From positions 1 to 12,984 of the forward strand of contig JAHKAK010000116.1 in assembly GCA_018826025.1 (NCBI GenBank): DNA of 12,984 bases. Reading direction: 5' to 3'. Source of the DNA: Patescibacteria group bacterium. GTDB lineage: Bacteria > Patescibacteriota > Minisyncoccia > Portnoybacterales > GWB1-42-6. The notes under the pieces were generated by a model. The model was not told the origin of the DNA. It did not search any database and was given only the letters and a program-made list of their open reading frames with translations. Of this stretch, positions 6,213 through 12,912 are shown piece by piece. Every line of letters starts with the position of its first letter. Within the stretch, counting starts at the first letter, position 1. Position numbers and translations under genes: made by a program.

Positions 6213-7052
6213 TTACTTTTGGCAGACGGGACAAAAATGCGCCGAACGGCCGCCAATTTTTATTCTGATTATTTTATCTTTACATTTTACACATTTTTTG
6301 CCCTCTTGACCATAGACTCTCAATTTTTGAGCGAACTTCCCTTTTTGCCCGAAAGCATCCAAATAGTCCTTGGCTGAGGTGCCTTTTAATTTTATGGCGT
6401 CAGCCAAAATTTTTTTAATGCTCAAATGCATCTTTTTTATTTCTGATTTTTTCAAAGACGCGACTCGGCGCAGAGGATGAATGCGGCTAAAAAACAAAAT
6501 TTCGTCAGAATAAATATTGCCAATACCCGCAATGTTTTTAGGGTCCATTAAAAATTGCTTGATTCTGACGTTGGGCTTTTTAACCAACAGCGCCTTAAAG
6601 TCGGGCAGTGTAAAATCCTTAACTAATGGCTCTGGCCCAAAACTTTTTTTTATAAAATATTCTTGAAGTTTGGCGCTTTTGACTAATTTCAAATACCCGA
6701 ATTGCCGTAAATCATTAAATAACAAACGGTTGCCATCCGTGAAAAAGAAGACCACATGGGTATGTTTGTTTTCGACGGTAGTCCGTAGTCGGTGGTCTGT
6801 GGTCTTATAAATCATCTGCCCGGTCATTTTCAAATGAGCCAGCATGCTCCAGCCATTGTTCAGTTCAAATATCAACAGCTTGGCTCGACGATCCACGCTT
6901 TTAATCTTCGCGCCTTCAAGAGCGCGCTTAAAATCTACCGAAGTCATTTTAATGATTTTGGGCAATTTTACCTTAACTTCTTTAATTTTCTTGCCGACGA
7001 TTAAACGATTAAGTTGCCGGCTAATTGTTTCTATTTCCGGAAGCTCAGGCAT
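6213..7052 (-). CDS. mutM: Formamidopyrimidine-DNA glycosylase (Fpg/MutM)
   Basis: Base-excision repair enzyme that removes oxidised purines such as 8-oxoguanine and nicks the strand by beta,delta-elimination. 279 residues. The mature N-terminus PELPE gives the catalytic Pro2 and Glu3; K58 is in DRRAKLL; the helix-two-turn-helix contains IAGIGNIYSDE (174-184, N179); the zinc finger is C254-x2-C257 and C274-x2-C277 with R269 in GGRSAHFCPVC. Length and order are those of the family. An insertion-like loop at about 83-95 (KTTDHRLRTTVEN) between two beta strands is encoded by four 7-bp tandem repeats. Transcription starts after the strong terminator at 7117-7138; the 3' end runs into element B. 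The ATG at 7052 is fixed by the conserved MPELPE. Confidence 0.97.
   Translation of the reverse strand: MPELPEIETISRQLNRLIVGKKIKEVKVKLPKIIKMTSVDFKRALEGAKIKSVDRRAKLLIFELNNGWSMLAHLKMTGQMIYKTTDHRLRTTVENKHTHVVFFFTDGNRLLFNDLRQFGYLKLVKSAKLQEYFIKKSFGPEPLVKDFTLPDFKALLVKKPNVRIKQFLMDPKNIAGIGNIYSDEILFFSRIHPLRRVASLKKSEIKKMHLSIKKILADAIKLKGTSAKDYLDAFGQKGKFAQKLRVYGQEGKKCVKCKDKIIRIKIGGRSAHFCPVCQK
6777..6804 (-). repeat. Four tandem 7-bp GACYACN repeats inside mutM
   Basis: On the minus strand the coding sequence reads GACCACA, GACCACC, GACTACG, GACTACC in a row (28 bases). They encode the surface loop TDHRLRTT. Because one unit is 7 bases, gain or loss of a single unit would shift the reading frame; only changes by three units would keep it. 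Confidence 0.85.
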
Positions 7053-7103
7053 TCTTTTAATTTTTTGGTAAGACGCTTAATGCTGATTATTCTATATGAA
7101 AAA

Positions 7104-7138
7104 TAGAAAAAAATAAACCCCGCGGGCAACAGCGGGGT
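7104..7138 (-). terminator. Strong intrinsic terminator after the mtaD operon
   Basis: On the minus strand ACCCCGC (7132-7138) pairs with GCGGGGT (7117-7123) around an 8-nt loop and is followed by TTATTTTTTTC. It lies 9 bases past the stop of the 156-residue protein and separates it from mutM. Confidence 0.88.
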
Positions 7139-7147
7139 CAATTGAAT

Positions 7148-7618
7148 TCATAATACTGTTTCTTTAGGAGGCGTTATCGTCAGTATTTCTTCTTTCGGTT
7201 CTGGCAAATGGCGTAACAAAATATACGCGGCTTCCCAAGCCAAAGCTTTTCTGGCTTTGGCGTCCTTTAACTTACCGGCTTCCACGCGCCAGATTAGTAA
7301 TTTATCACCAGAGCCATTCAAAAGATAAAGAGCAATAATGACAATCTCAGTTTCGCCCATCTGATAAACCTCTTCTTGCAAATAGGCTGACCGGCAAGCC
7401 TCTCTAAAAGTTTGCTCCTCCGCTATTGTCTTACCTAAAACAATCACCAGTTCTTTGCCAAACTGATTATAATAACTTGATTTATTATTATCACCGGCCG
7501 ACTGGAAAAGATCGTTTTTGCTAACCGGCTCACTCTCTTCAAAATCATTTATGACATTTAAAGAAAAAATCAAAAATCCCAACAAGAATAAACCCTTAAG
7601 CCATTTCTTTATTTTCAT
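7148..7618 (-). CDS. Secreted or anchored hypothetical protein
   Basis: 156 residues, no family recognised. The N-terminus (MKIKKWLKGLFLLGFLIFSL) is a basic head followed by a hydrophobic segment of about 15 residues, typical of a signal peptide or anchor. Then comes a polar Asp/Ser/Asn-rich stretch (25-50) and a mixed alpha/beta part with hydrophobic segments VIVLG (58-62) and IVIIALYLL (92-100). The C-terminus is Pro/Glu-rich. One of the clearest ribosome binding sites in the window precedes it: GGGAGGAAGAGGAC directly before the ATG. It starts 23 bases after the stop of mtaD and is followed by a strong terminator, so it is the last gene of a two-gene operon. Function unknown. Confidence 0.82.
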   Translation of the reverse strand: MKIKKWLKGLFLLGFLIFSLNVINDFEESEPVSKNDLFQSAGDNNKSSYYNQFGKELVIVLGKTIAEEQTFREACRSAYLQEEVYQMGETEIVIIALYLLNGSGDKLLIWRVEAGKLKDAKARKALAWEAAYILLRHLPEPKEEILTITPPKETVL

Positions 7619-7641
7619 GTCCTCTTCCTCCCTTAAGAGAT

Positions 7642-8859
7642 TTAAAAAAGAACTTGCCCGTTGATGATAACCGCGCTCACGTCCCCGCCTCGCGCCGCGT
7701 AGACTAAATTTGAGACTTCGCTATGGCAAGGCTGAAGATGCGGCTGATTAAAATTAACTATAACTATATCAGCTTGTTTGCCAGTGTCAATGGAGCCAAC
7801 TTGTCTGTCAATTTTTAAAGCTTTGACGCCGTTAATTGTGGCTAGGTCCAAAATAGTTTGCGCGTCGGCCGCTGCCGGATTTTTTTCATCCCATTTATGG
7901 ATTAACGCGGCAATTTTCATTTCCGAAAATATATCCAAGCTATTGTTTGACGCAGCGCTATCAGTGCCCAAGCAAACATTCACGCCCGCTTTCAATAATT
8001 TACCCAGTGGCGCGATACCCGAAACTAATTTTAAATTGGAGGTTGGGCAATGCGCCACGCTCACTCCATATTTGGCTAAAATTTTTATTTCCTTATCGCT
8101 TAACCAACAACAATGCGCCGCCACGACATTATTACCCAAAAATCCAATTTTGGCTAAATACTCAATCGGCCGGCAACCATGTTTTTTTAGGCAATTTTTC
8201 ACTTCTCCTTCGGTTTCAGATAAATGGATATGTAAAAGCAACCCTTCCTTTTTGGCAAAGCTTTGGCACCACCTCAAGGTATCCTCCGAAACGGTATACG
8301 TGGCGTGCGGAGCGATGGTTAATTTAACCTTCCCGCTAAGTTTTTGTTTTAATCTACTATACAGCGCTTCAATTTGCTTTGGCCCAACCGCGACCGTCCC
8401 AAGATCAATGATCAACGGCCCGACAAAACCTCGGATACCCGTTTCCCGGACAGCCTTGATAATAGACTCTGGTTGCCAATACATGTCAAAAAAAGTTGTG
8501 GTACCGCTTCGCAACATTTCCTGACACGCCAGCTTGGTGCCGCGATAAATATCACGAGGCTTAAACTTAGCTTCAGCCGGCCAAATTTTTTGTTCCAGCC
8601 AGTCTTTAAGCGGCAGGTCGTCGGCAAAACCGCGCAAAAGTGACATGGCCGCGTGCGTATGAGCATTTATCAGACCGGGGATTAATACCCAGCCGCGGCC
8701 ATTAATGATTTTCTTTTTTATTTTGGTATATTTTTTCTCCAATTTTACGCTTAACCCGATATCCGCAATTTTCTCGCCTACAATTAAAACCGCGCCATTT
8801 TTAATAACTTGGCGCTCATTATTTTGCGTGACAATGGTTGTGTTTTTGATGAAAAGCAT
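7642..8859 (-). CDS. mtaD: Amidohydrolase, 5'-methylthioadenosine/S-adenosylhomocysteine deaminase type
   Basis: Metal-dependent deaminase of the TRZ/ATZ amidohydrolase group; the best-known relatives convert methylthioadenosine or S-adenosylhomocysteine to the inosyl products plus ammonia. 405 residues. A small N-terminal beta domain leads to PGLINAHTHAAMSLLRGFADD (metal ligands H67 and H69), then APHATYTV (H185), HIHLSE (H212, E215), AAHC (H249), and LGTDSAASNN (D300), all expected for the TIM-barrel metal site. The C-terminal beta domain closes with KQADIVIV and ends abruptly at INGQVLF, about 20 residues short of typical relatives. The gene ends in a T6 run just before its TAA. SAH versus adenosine-type or other substrate cannot be settled from sequence. 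First gene of an operon with the 156-residue protein; no clear Shine-Dalgarno. Confidence 0.88.
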   Translation of the reverse strand: MLFIKNTTIVTQNNERQVIKNGAVLIVGEKIADIGLSVKLEKKYTKIKKKIINGRGWVLIPGLINAHTHAAMSLLRGFADDLPLKDWLEQKIWPAEAKFKPRDIYRGTKLACQEMLRSGTTTFFDMYWQPESIIKAVRETGIRGFVGPLIIDLGTVAVGPKQIEALYSRLKQKLSGKVKLTIAPHATYTVSEDTLRWCQSFAKKEGLLLHIHLSETEGEVKNCLKKHGCRPIEYLAKIGFLGNNVVAAHCCWLSDKEIKILAKYGVSVAHCPTSNLKLVSGIAPLGKLLKAGVNVCLGTDSAASNNSLDIFSEMKIAALIHKWDEKNPAAADAQTILDLATINGVKALKIDRQVGSIDTGKQADIVIVNFNQPHLQPCHSEVSNLVYAARGGDVSAVIINGQVLF

Positions 8860-9225
8860 ATTTGCTTTATTTCTTTCCGCCCATGCGAAAGATTTTGTTA
8901 AAAATTCGCGATAAGTTGAGCGTCTAAAATTGCCATCGGGACGAGGGAGCGAAGCCGCGTAGAATGTCTACGGCGGCGAAGCGACTGAGTTGTCCGCGGC
9001 AATTTTAGCGAGACGAATCCGAATTTATCAAAATTTTATCGCCGGGCGGCGGTTTTTTCCCTGCCCGCCGATAACCAAAGCTGATTAGTCGGAATTATAT
9101 TATTTTACATTTTTTATACTTTTACGATATTCTTCCATCAAATCATCATCGGCTTTGGCAGGCGCGGCGCCGCTTTGGCGTCTACCCCGTTCTACGGGGC
9201 CGCCAAAAAAGCGGCAAAAGTATTT
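8860..9225. repeat. Repeat-filled gap; dispersed repeat copy 2 split by an insert
   Basis: This 366-base gap between the protease and mtaD contains no full gene. 8950-9060 is a near-identical copy of 1-110, and 9199-9225 is identical to 122-148; in copy 1 only 11 bases separate the two blocks, here 138 bases do (9061-9198). The insert carries a short frame ending at TAA 9100-9102 and a CCCCGT/ACGGGG hairpin (9185-9199). The part from 8860 to 8949 is the leader of mtaD and shows no clear promoter. Confidence 0.8.
9100..9225 (-). pseudogene. In-frame coding-like tail beyond the protease stop (remnant)
   Basis: Beyond the TAG stop of the protease (9226-9228) the same frame stays open for 41 codons until TAA at 9100-9102. 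The first part is the repeat block (KYFCRFFGG), but the end, GAAPAKADDDLMEEYRKSIK plus three residues, looks like a natural acidic/basic protein C-terminus. It may be the displaced tail of a gene that once ended here, with the repeat inserted into it. It has no start codon of its own that I trust. Coincidence is possible. Confidence 0.35.
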
Positions 9226-10269
9226 CTAATTCAAATTAAGCGAATGTATATCCAGTATATATCCCCGGTAATCGCCGCCGCCCGCGTATTTATAAGTGGG
9301 CAAACCAATCAGCTGGCCGGCCGCGTTCACCGCCGCGCCGCCGGAATTTCCCCGGTCAATTTGCGCGTCCGTGCCAAAATAAACGTCGTTGGGAATTAAA
9401 TTACTGATGATACCCTTTGTCGCGGAAAAATTAAATTTAGCCGATTCGGGAAATCCAAAAATATAAATCGTATCGCCAACTTGCGCTTGGCCGGAAGCCG
9501 GTTGAAAAAATTGAAAATGATTTAAAATCGGCGCCGTTTGAATTTGCCCGCTGTCGTCTTGATAAATCACGTCCTGAACTTTAAGCAGCGCCGCGTCGCG
9601 ACCGCTAAAATATCCGGCCACGGTGGCCCGATATTCTCTTCTAAATCCTTGGCTATCCGCGTCATAGTCTTTGCTAAAAAGCACCAGGCAATAATCCGGC
9701 ACTAAACCCGAGGATAGTTGCACTACGTGTTGATTGGTTAAAATTTTTCCGTCGCTGCTGATTAAGACGCCCGACCCCAACTGCCAACCGCCCAAATATT
9801 TATCCTGACAAGCAATTTGCGCGACTTTCTCGTTAGCCTGCCAAGACTGGATAAGATTGGCGTCGCCGCTCGGAGACGAAGACTGGTTGGATTGGGACTG
9901 AAGTTGCTGCAACTGCTGCTGCAAAGAATTTATTTTTTGATTAGCCGCTTCCAATTCTTCCTGAGTTTTGAGATCAGGCGCGGGCAAAGAGGACGCCGGA
10001 ATTAAGGCGGTCTTATAGACTGTTTGCGGCGGCCTCTTTTTCAATTCTTCAATCTCTTTTTTCAGTAAGGCAATTTCGTCTTTCGTGGAAGTGCCATGCT
10101 TTAAAAAATTTAACGCTGAAGAAAAATCTATATCTAAATCGCTGGGTTCATTAAAAACCAATGACAATTCCGCGGCGACTTGAGACTGATGACGATAAAG
10201 CAACCCGCCCAGCAAACTTATTGCCGCCAAAAAAACGACTATTAAGAATATGAAAAAATTTTTATTCAT
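9226..10269 (-). CDS. Membrane-anchored trypsin-like (S1C) serine protease
   Basis: 347 residues: one N-terminal membrane anchor (about 5-25), a linker and coiled coil (62-80, then 103-128 with Gln-rich LQQQLQQLQSQ), and a chymotrypsin-fold protease. The catalytic triad is readable: H181 in LTNQHVV, D225 in GRDAALLKV, S309 in DRGNSGGAAV. The GNSGG context is that of HtrA-type enzymes, but no PDZ domain follows, so the protein would be a stand-alone extracytoplasmic protease, perhaps for surface protein quality control. Its ATG overlaps the TGA of the metal transporter (ATGA), so translation is coupled. It ends in LNLN and TAG directly at the edge of a repeat block. Substrates are unknown. Confidence 0.93.
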   Translation of the reverse strand: MNKNFFIFLIVVFLAAISLLGGLLYRHQSQVAAELSLVFNEPSDLDIDFSSALNFLKHGTSTKDEIALLKKEIEELKKRPPQTVYKTALIPASSLPAPDLKTQEELEAANQKINSLQQQLQQLQSQSNQSSSPSGDANLIQSWQANEKVAQIACQDKYLGGWQLGSGVLISSDGKILTNQHVVQLSSGLVPDYCLVLFSKDYDADSQGFRREYRATVAGYFSGRDAALLKVQDVIYQDDSGQIQTAPILNHFQFFQPASGQAQVGDTIYIFGFPESAKFNFSATKGIISNLIPNDVYFGTDAQIDRGNSGGAAVNAAGQLIGLPTYKYAGGGDYRGYILDIHSLNLN

Positions 10270-11498
10270 ACGCTAAATAAGTAATAAATCAAGAAAATAT
10301 CACCCAGAGACAAAAGAATAACGGCGAGCCACCCGCCAATAATATTCCAGCGCGGACAGCAAAAATTTCCCATTACCTTATGGCTGGACGCTAAACGCAA
10401 GATGAAATAAATTATAATCGGCGTCATAACACCAACCATTACTTGCGAATAAAATAAGGCTTTAATGGGGTTCAATTCAAAAAGTAAAGCAGCCAAACAA
10501 AAAACAAAACCAAAGGTAATGAGCCCGTAAAAACCTTTGGCCTTGCCGGGTTTCCGATTTAAGCCCTGCGGCCACTTAAAAAATTCCGATACGGCGTAGG
10601 CCGAGGAAGTAGCCAAAATCGGAATCGCTAAAAGGCCAGAACCAATAAGCCCGAGTCCGAATAATTTAGTTGCCCACGGCCCGGCCACCGGAACCAAAGC
10701 CTGCGCGATATCCTTAACAGTTAAAAAATTAATATCCATTCTAACAATAACGCTGGCACTGGCCACAACAACAAAAAAAGCCACGAGCCCGCTGTAGATA
10801 AATCCCAGGGTCACCGCCCGACTTGAAGTTTTAATTTGCTTTATACCGCGATTTTCCTCAATCTCTTCTTCTGTCTGCCAGAAAAAAGCGTAGGGCGAAA
10901 AGCTGGTGCCAATCAGCCCCAGGGCCGCCATAAAATAAACCGCGTTAAATTTAATCGGCGGGATAACAATTGATTTTAAAATTAGCCCCCAATCTGGTTT
11001 GGCTAAAAATCCGGCTAAAATATAAGCCAGCATAATGCCGGCGAACCAAAAAAAGTACTTGGCGATTTTTTTATAACCGTCAAAAACAATTATATACCAA
11101 ACCAAAATTATCAGCGGCACAATAAAGTAAATATAATTTTGATTGGTGAGCAATTGAAAGCCAGCGGCCATACCGATAATATCGGCTGTTAAGGATAAGA
11201 GATTAGCCGCCACTAAAATCAACACCGATAAAAAAGCGATCCGTCGGCCAAAGTTCTCCTTTATCAGAGTGACCAATCCTTTTTTAGCCACGTCGCCGAT
11301 ACGGGCAGTCATCTGATGAACAGCGATTAACAATGGCGTTGAAATTAAAATCAGCCACAGTTGAGAAAAGCCGGTCGTCGCGCCAACCACCGAATAAGTG
11401 GAAATACTTGATGGGTCGTTATCCGCACTGGCGGTCACAATACCGGGCAAATACGACTTACGGAAACGCTTTATGGGTTTTAAAAAGTGTTGCCACAT
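10266..11498 (-). CDS. Nramp-family divalent metal transporter (divergent subgroup)
   Basis: Polytopic inner-membrane protein of 410 residues with about 11 helices, of the Nramp fold (LeuT type). The first helix has SADNDPSSIST (24-34) where classical Nramp proteins have DPGN, and the sixth helix has GTSFSPYAFFWQ (197-208) followed by TEEEIEE where they have the MPH motif. Thus the aspartate is kept, but the Asn and Met metal ligands are not. Such DPS/SPYxFFWQ proteins form a subgroup usually annotated only as Nramp-like; the ion could be Mg2+, Mn2+ or another. The gene opens an operon with the protease. The ATG at 11498 is preceded only by an AT-rich leader without a good ribosome site. It stops at TGA, evidence for the standard code. 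Confidence 0.9.
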   Translation of the reverse strand: MWQHFLKPIKRFRKSYLPGIVTASADNDPSSISTYSVVGATTGFSQLWLILISTPLLIAVHQMTARIGDVAKKGLVTLIKENFGRRIAFLSVLILVAANLLSLTADIIGMAAGFQLLTNQNYIYFIVPLIILVWYIIVFDGYKKIAKYFFWFAGIMLAYILAGFLAKPDWGLILKSIVIPPIKFNAVYFMAALGLIGTSFSPYAFFWQTEEEIEENRGIKQIKTSSRAVTLGFIYSGLVAFFVVVASASVIVRMDINFLTVKDIAQALVPVAGPWATKLFGLGLIGSGLLAIPILATSSAYAVSEFFKWPQGLNRKPGKAKGFYGLITFGFVFCLAALLFELNPIKALFYSQVMVGVMTPIIIYFILRLASSHKVMGNFCCPRWNIIGGWLAVILLSLGDIFLIYYLFSV

Positions 11499-11544
11499 AT
11501 AATAATCTTAATTTTACAACTACTTTATAGTGTTGATAACTTAA

Positions 11545-11573
11545 TTGACATTTAATGTTACACCGGCTATACT
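11545..11573 (+). promoter_or_regulatory. Consensus sigma70 promoter on the plus strand
   Basis: TTGACA (11545-11550), exactly 17 bases, TATACT (11568-11573). This is the best promoter match on the plus strand, and it points away from the Nramp gene into a gap that has no plus-strand protein gene. Predicted start about 11580. Confidence 0.8.
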
Positions 11574-11579
11574 AATAAT

Positions 11580-11670
11580 GTCTTTCAGTTTACCATAGAC
11601 TGAAAGGGTATTACATCAATAGCCAATTTCAGGGACTGGGCCTCTAGGGGCACCGGTCCCTTTTGTATTT
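11580..11670 (+). ncRNA. Candidate small non-coding RNA
   Basis: About 90 nt between a consensus promoter and an intrinsic terminator. The transcript would begin with a very stable hairpin: CTTTCAGTTTA (11582-11592), loop CCA, TAGACTGAAAG (11596-11606), 11 pairs with one G-U. A single-stranded stretch of about 24 nt (GGTATTACATCAATAGCCAATTTC, quoted in part: GGTATTACATCAATAG) follows, then the terminator hairpin. No open frame of useful length exists in it (the only ATG gives six residues). I do not recognise it as tmRNA, 6S, SRP RNA or a known riboswitch. It is convergent with the DUF3800 gene and divergent from the Nramp gene. Its free middle stretch could base-pair with targets. A trans-acting regulator is an inference. 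Confidence 0.6.
11631..11670 (+). terminator. Intrinsic terminator on the plus strand
   Basis: AGGGAC (11631-11636) pairs with GTCCCT (11656-11661); the stem continues through GG/CC and GCCT/GGGC (11640-11643 against 11648-11651) with one bulged A and a CTAG loop, and is followed by TTTTGTATTT. On the minus strand there is no T tract after the hairpin, so it works for plus-strand transcription. It just overlaps the stop of the DUF3800 gene. Confidence 0.85.
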
Positions 11671-12358
11671 AACATGTTATTTCGCAAATATGGATATAAT
11701 GGGAAAGATCTTTGTATTTTCTTTCCGGATGCGTAAAATAAACCTCTTTTATAGTCCCTGCAACCCAATCTGCGATTTGAAGAAAATCAATATACCTTGA
11801 ATCAACTTGCACGATATGAAGAAAATCAGGCAAGCAGTTATACCTATCGGTACGCAAATAATTTCTCATCTGGCGTTCTTTGTCTTCTCCGGTATGAAAC
11901 CTATCCAGAATTAACTCTATTTCATTGGTTTGTGGTTGAAATTTTTCAAAATGACACTCCAACAATTTTCGCAAAATGTAATGTCGAAATTTTAAGCTAT
12001 CCTGAGAGGCCAACAAATAAGGCCCCGAATATCTACCTTTTCTGACAAATACGGCCGTCGCCTTCAAAAAATCTCCTTGCGAAGACATGATTTTCAAAAT
12101 TGCGTGAAGTTTCTCCCTTTGCAAAGGATTCAAATCTGTTGATTTGAGCTCCTTTTTTATATTTCCAAAATATCTCAAAGCTCCCAAATGAATATTCATT
12201 TTCTCAAAAGATATGTCTGTCAAATGAACCAGTCCAAGAATATAATAATCTGTTTCAAGACCCGGCTCTCCAGACTCATCTATAAAAAGAAAGTCTCTTT
12301 TCGGTCGCCGCCTCGTCTCAATCATATGTAAAAAATATTTTTTATTCCCCTTCCACAA
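11669..12358 (-). CDS. DUF3800 domain protein
   Basis: 229 residues resembling DUF3800, a predicted RNase H-like fold often found in mobile and defence loci. Visible family features: FLFIDESGEPG near the N-terminus (23-33, acidic D27 and E28), ELKSTDL (70-76), a beta strand ending in ILDRF (150-154), and the C-terminal VDSRYIDFLQIADWVAG (185-201) with D186 and D197. These acidic residues would form a nuclease-like metal site, but the activity is unproven. The start is TTG (12356-12358), set by AAGGAGGAG nine bases upstream; an ATG at 12325 (MIETRRR) would still keep all motifs. The gene overlaps by 17 bases the end of a methylase-like fragment and seems lower in G+C than its neighbours, which suits horizontal origin. 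Confidence 0.82.
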   Translation of the reverse strand: MWKGNKKYFLHMIETRRRPKRDFLFIDESGEPGLETDYYILGLVHLTDISFEKMNIHLGALRYFGNIKKELKSTDLNPLQREKLHAILKIMSSQGDFLKATAVFVRKGRYSGPYLLASQDSLKFRHYILRKLLECHFEKFQPQTNEIELILDRFHTGEDKERQMRNYLRTDRYNCLPDFLHIVQVDSRYIDFLQIADWVAGTIKEVYFTHPERKYKDLSHYIHICEITC

Positions 12359-12434
12359 TTTTAATCTCCTCCTTCGTCAAACCATAAAGCCGATAAACTT
12401 CCGCGTCAATTTTTTTGTCGGTTTTGGCGATTTT
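12342..12434 (-). pseudogene. C-terminal fragment of a DNA methylase or restriction-modification protein
   Basis: Thirty codons between an in-frame TAA (12435-12437) and TAA (12342-12344). The translation begins KIAKTDKKIDAEVYRLYG and continues LTKEEIKIVEGE. The pattern 'ID..VY.LYGLT.EEI.IVE' is the characteristic C-terminal end of many adenine-specific methylases and combined restriction-modification enzymes. No start codon or upstream domain remains in this frame, and the region above (12438-12500) is not similar to the family, so only the last residues of the gene survive. Its end overlaps the start of the DUF3800 gene, which suggests the two once formed an operon. Confidence 0.7.
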
Positions 12435-12493
12435 TTAAAATTCCCCGCCCCGCCGCCAGCGCTGTTAAGGTCAGACTTCAACAGATTTCAAGG

Positions 12494-12527
12494 TTTAAAT
12501 ATACGGCTCAAGCCGGTTTGAGCCGTA
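12494..12527 (-). terminator. Terminator hairpin of the winged-helix gene
   Basis: TACGGCTCAA (minus strand, 12518-12527) pairs perfectly with TTGAGCCGTA (12502-12511), 10 bp with a 6-nt loop, 11 bases past the stop. TATTTAAA follows, a short T tract, so termination is likely but not strong. Confidence 0.7.
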
Positions 12528-12538
12528 AAATAGACAAC

Positions 12539-12898
12539 CTATTTTAATACATAGAAAGTGCCTTTTTGCGAGCCCTGCTGAATAATCTTGTTATCTTTTT
12601 CCAACTCGTCCAGATAACGGGTAGTAGTGGCATCCGAGACTCCGAGCTCTTTTTGCGCTTCATCATTGGTAATCCGGCCTTTATCTTGTAATAGCGTCAT
12701 TATTCGATTCTTTGACTCCTCTATCTTGGCCCGAGCCGCTTGATTATGCTCGGCCAGCGCCCAGCCGACTTGTTCTATATCCTCCCTCCCCGCTTCCGTT
12801 GATTTACCCTTTGCTTTTAGCTCTTTCATTTTTCTTAACAAAAAGCCGACCCAAATCCCCAGAGAGATTATGATTAAAATGTAGATTAAGTGATACAT
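12539..12898 (-). CDS. Membrane-anchored winged-helix DNA-binding protein
   Basis: 119 residues with three parts: an N-terminal membrane segment (about 3-21), a charged, probably coiled-coil linker (23-63), and a winged helix-turn-helix (about 64-119). In the last part NRIMTLLQDKGRITNDEA starts the domain, LGVSDATTTRYLDELEKD is the recognition region, and KGTFYVLK the wing strand. The DeoR/MarR-like layout suggests a transcription factor tethered to the membrane, either a sensor or a protein released by proteolysis. Such membrane-anchored HTH proteins are common in CPR genomes; the regulated genes are unknown. The ATG at 12898 lies about 6 bases from a TATAAA box, so the message may be leaderless. 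Confidence 0.85.
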   Translation of the reverse strand: MYHLIYILIIISLGIWVGFLLRKMKELKAKGKSTEAGREDIEQVGWALAEHNQAARAKIEESKNRIMTLLQDKGRITNDEAQKELGVSDATTTRYLDELEKDNKIIQQGSQKGTFYVLK

Positions 12899-12903
12899 AA
12901 AGT

Positions 12904-12912
12904 TTTATAGCA
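12904..12912 (-). promoter_or_regulatory. Extended -10 promoter of the winged-helix gene
   Basis: On the minus strand TGCTATAAA carries the TGn extension plus a TATAAA box (12904-12909). No -35 box lies at the usual distance; a TTGAGA is 20 bases away. The predicted start point falls at or next to the ATG (about 12897), which implies a leaderless transcript. Confidence 0.45.

Noticed and set aside
7615..7650. A fusion of the deaminase and the 156-residue protein by one extra T in the T6 run
   Set aside because: With one more T the frames would join (VLFLNLLREEED then M), but the second gene has its own strong ribosome site and signal-like N-terminus, so two separate genes are more likely.
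7778..8524. 248-residue open frame on the plus strand
   Set aside because: It is the antisense shadow of the deaminase gene; the composition (many Ser, Leu, Cys, Pro) is that of a shadow frame and no motif is seen.
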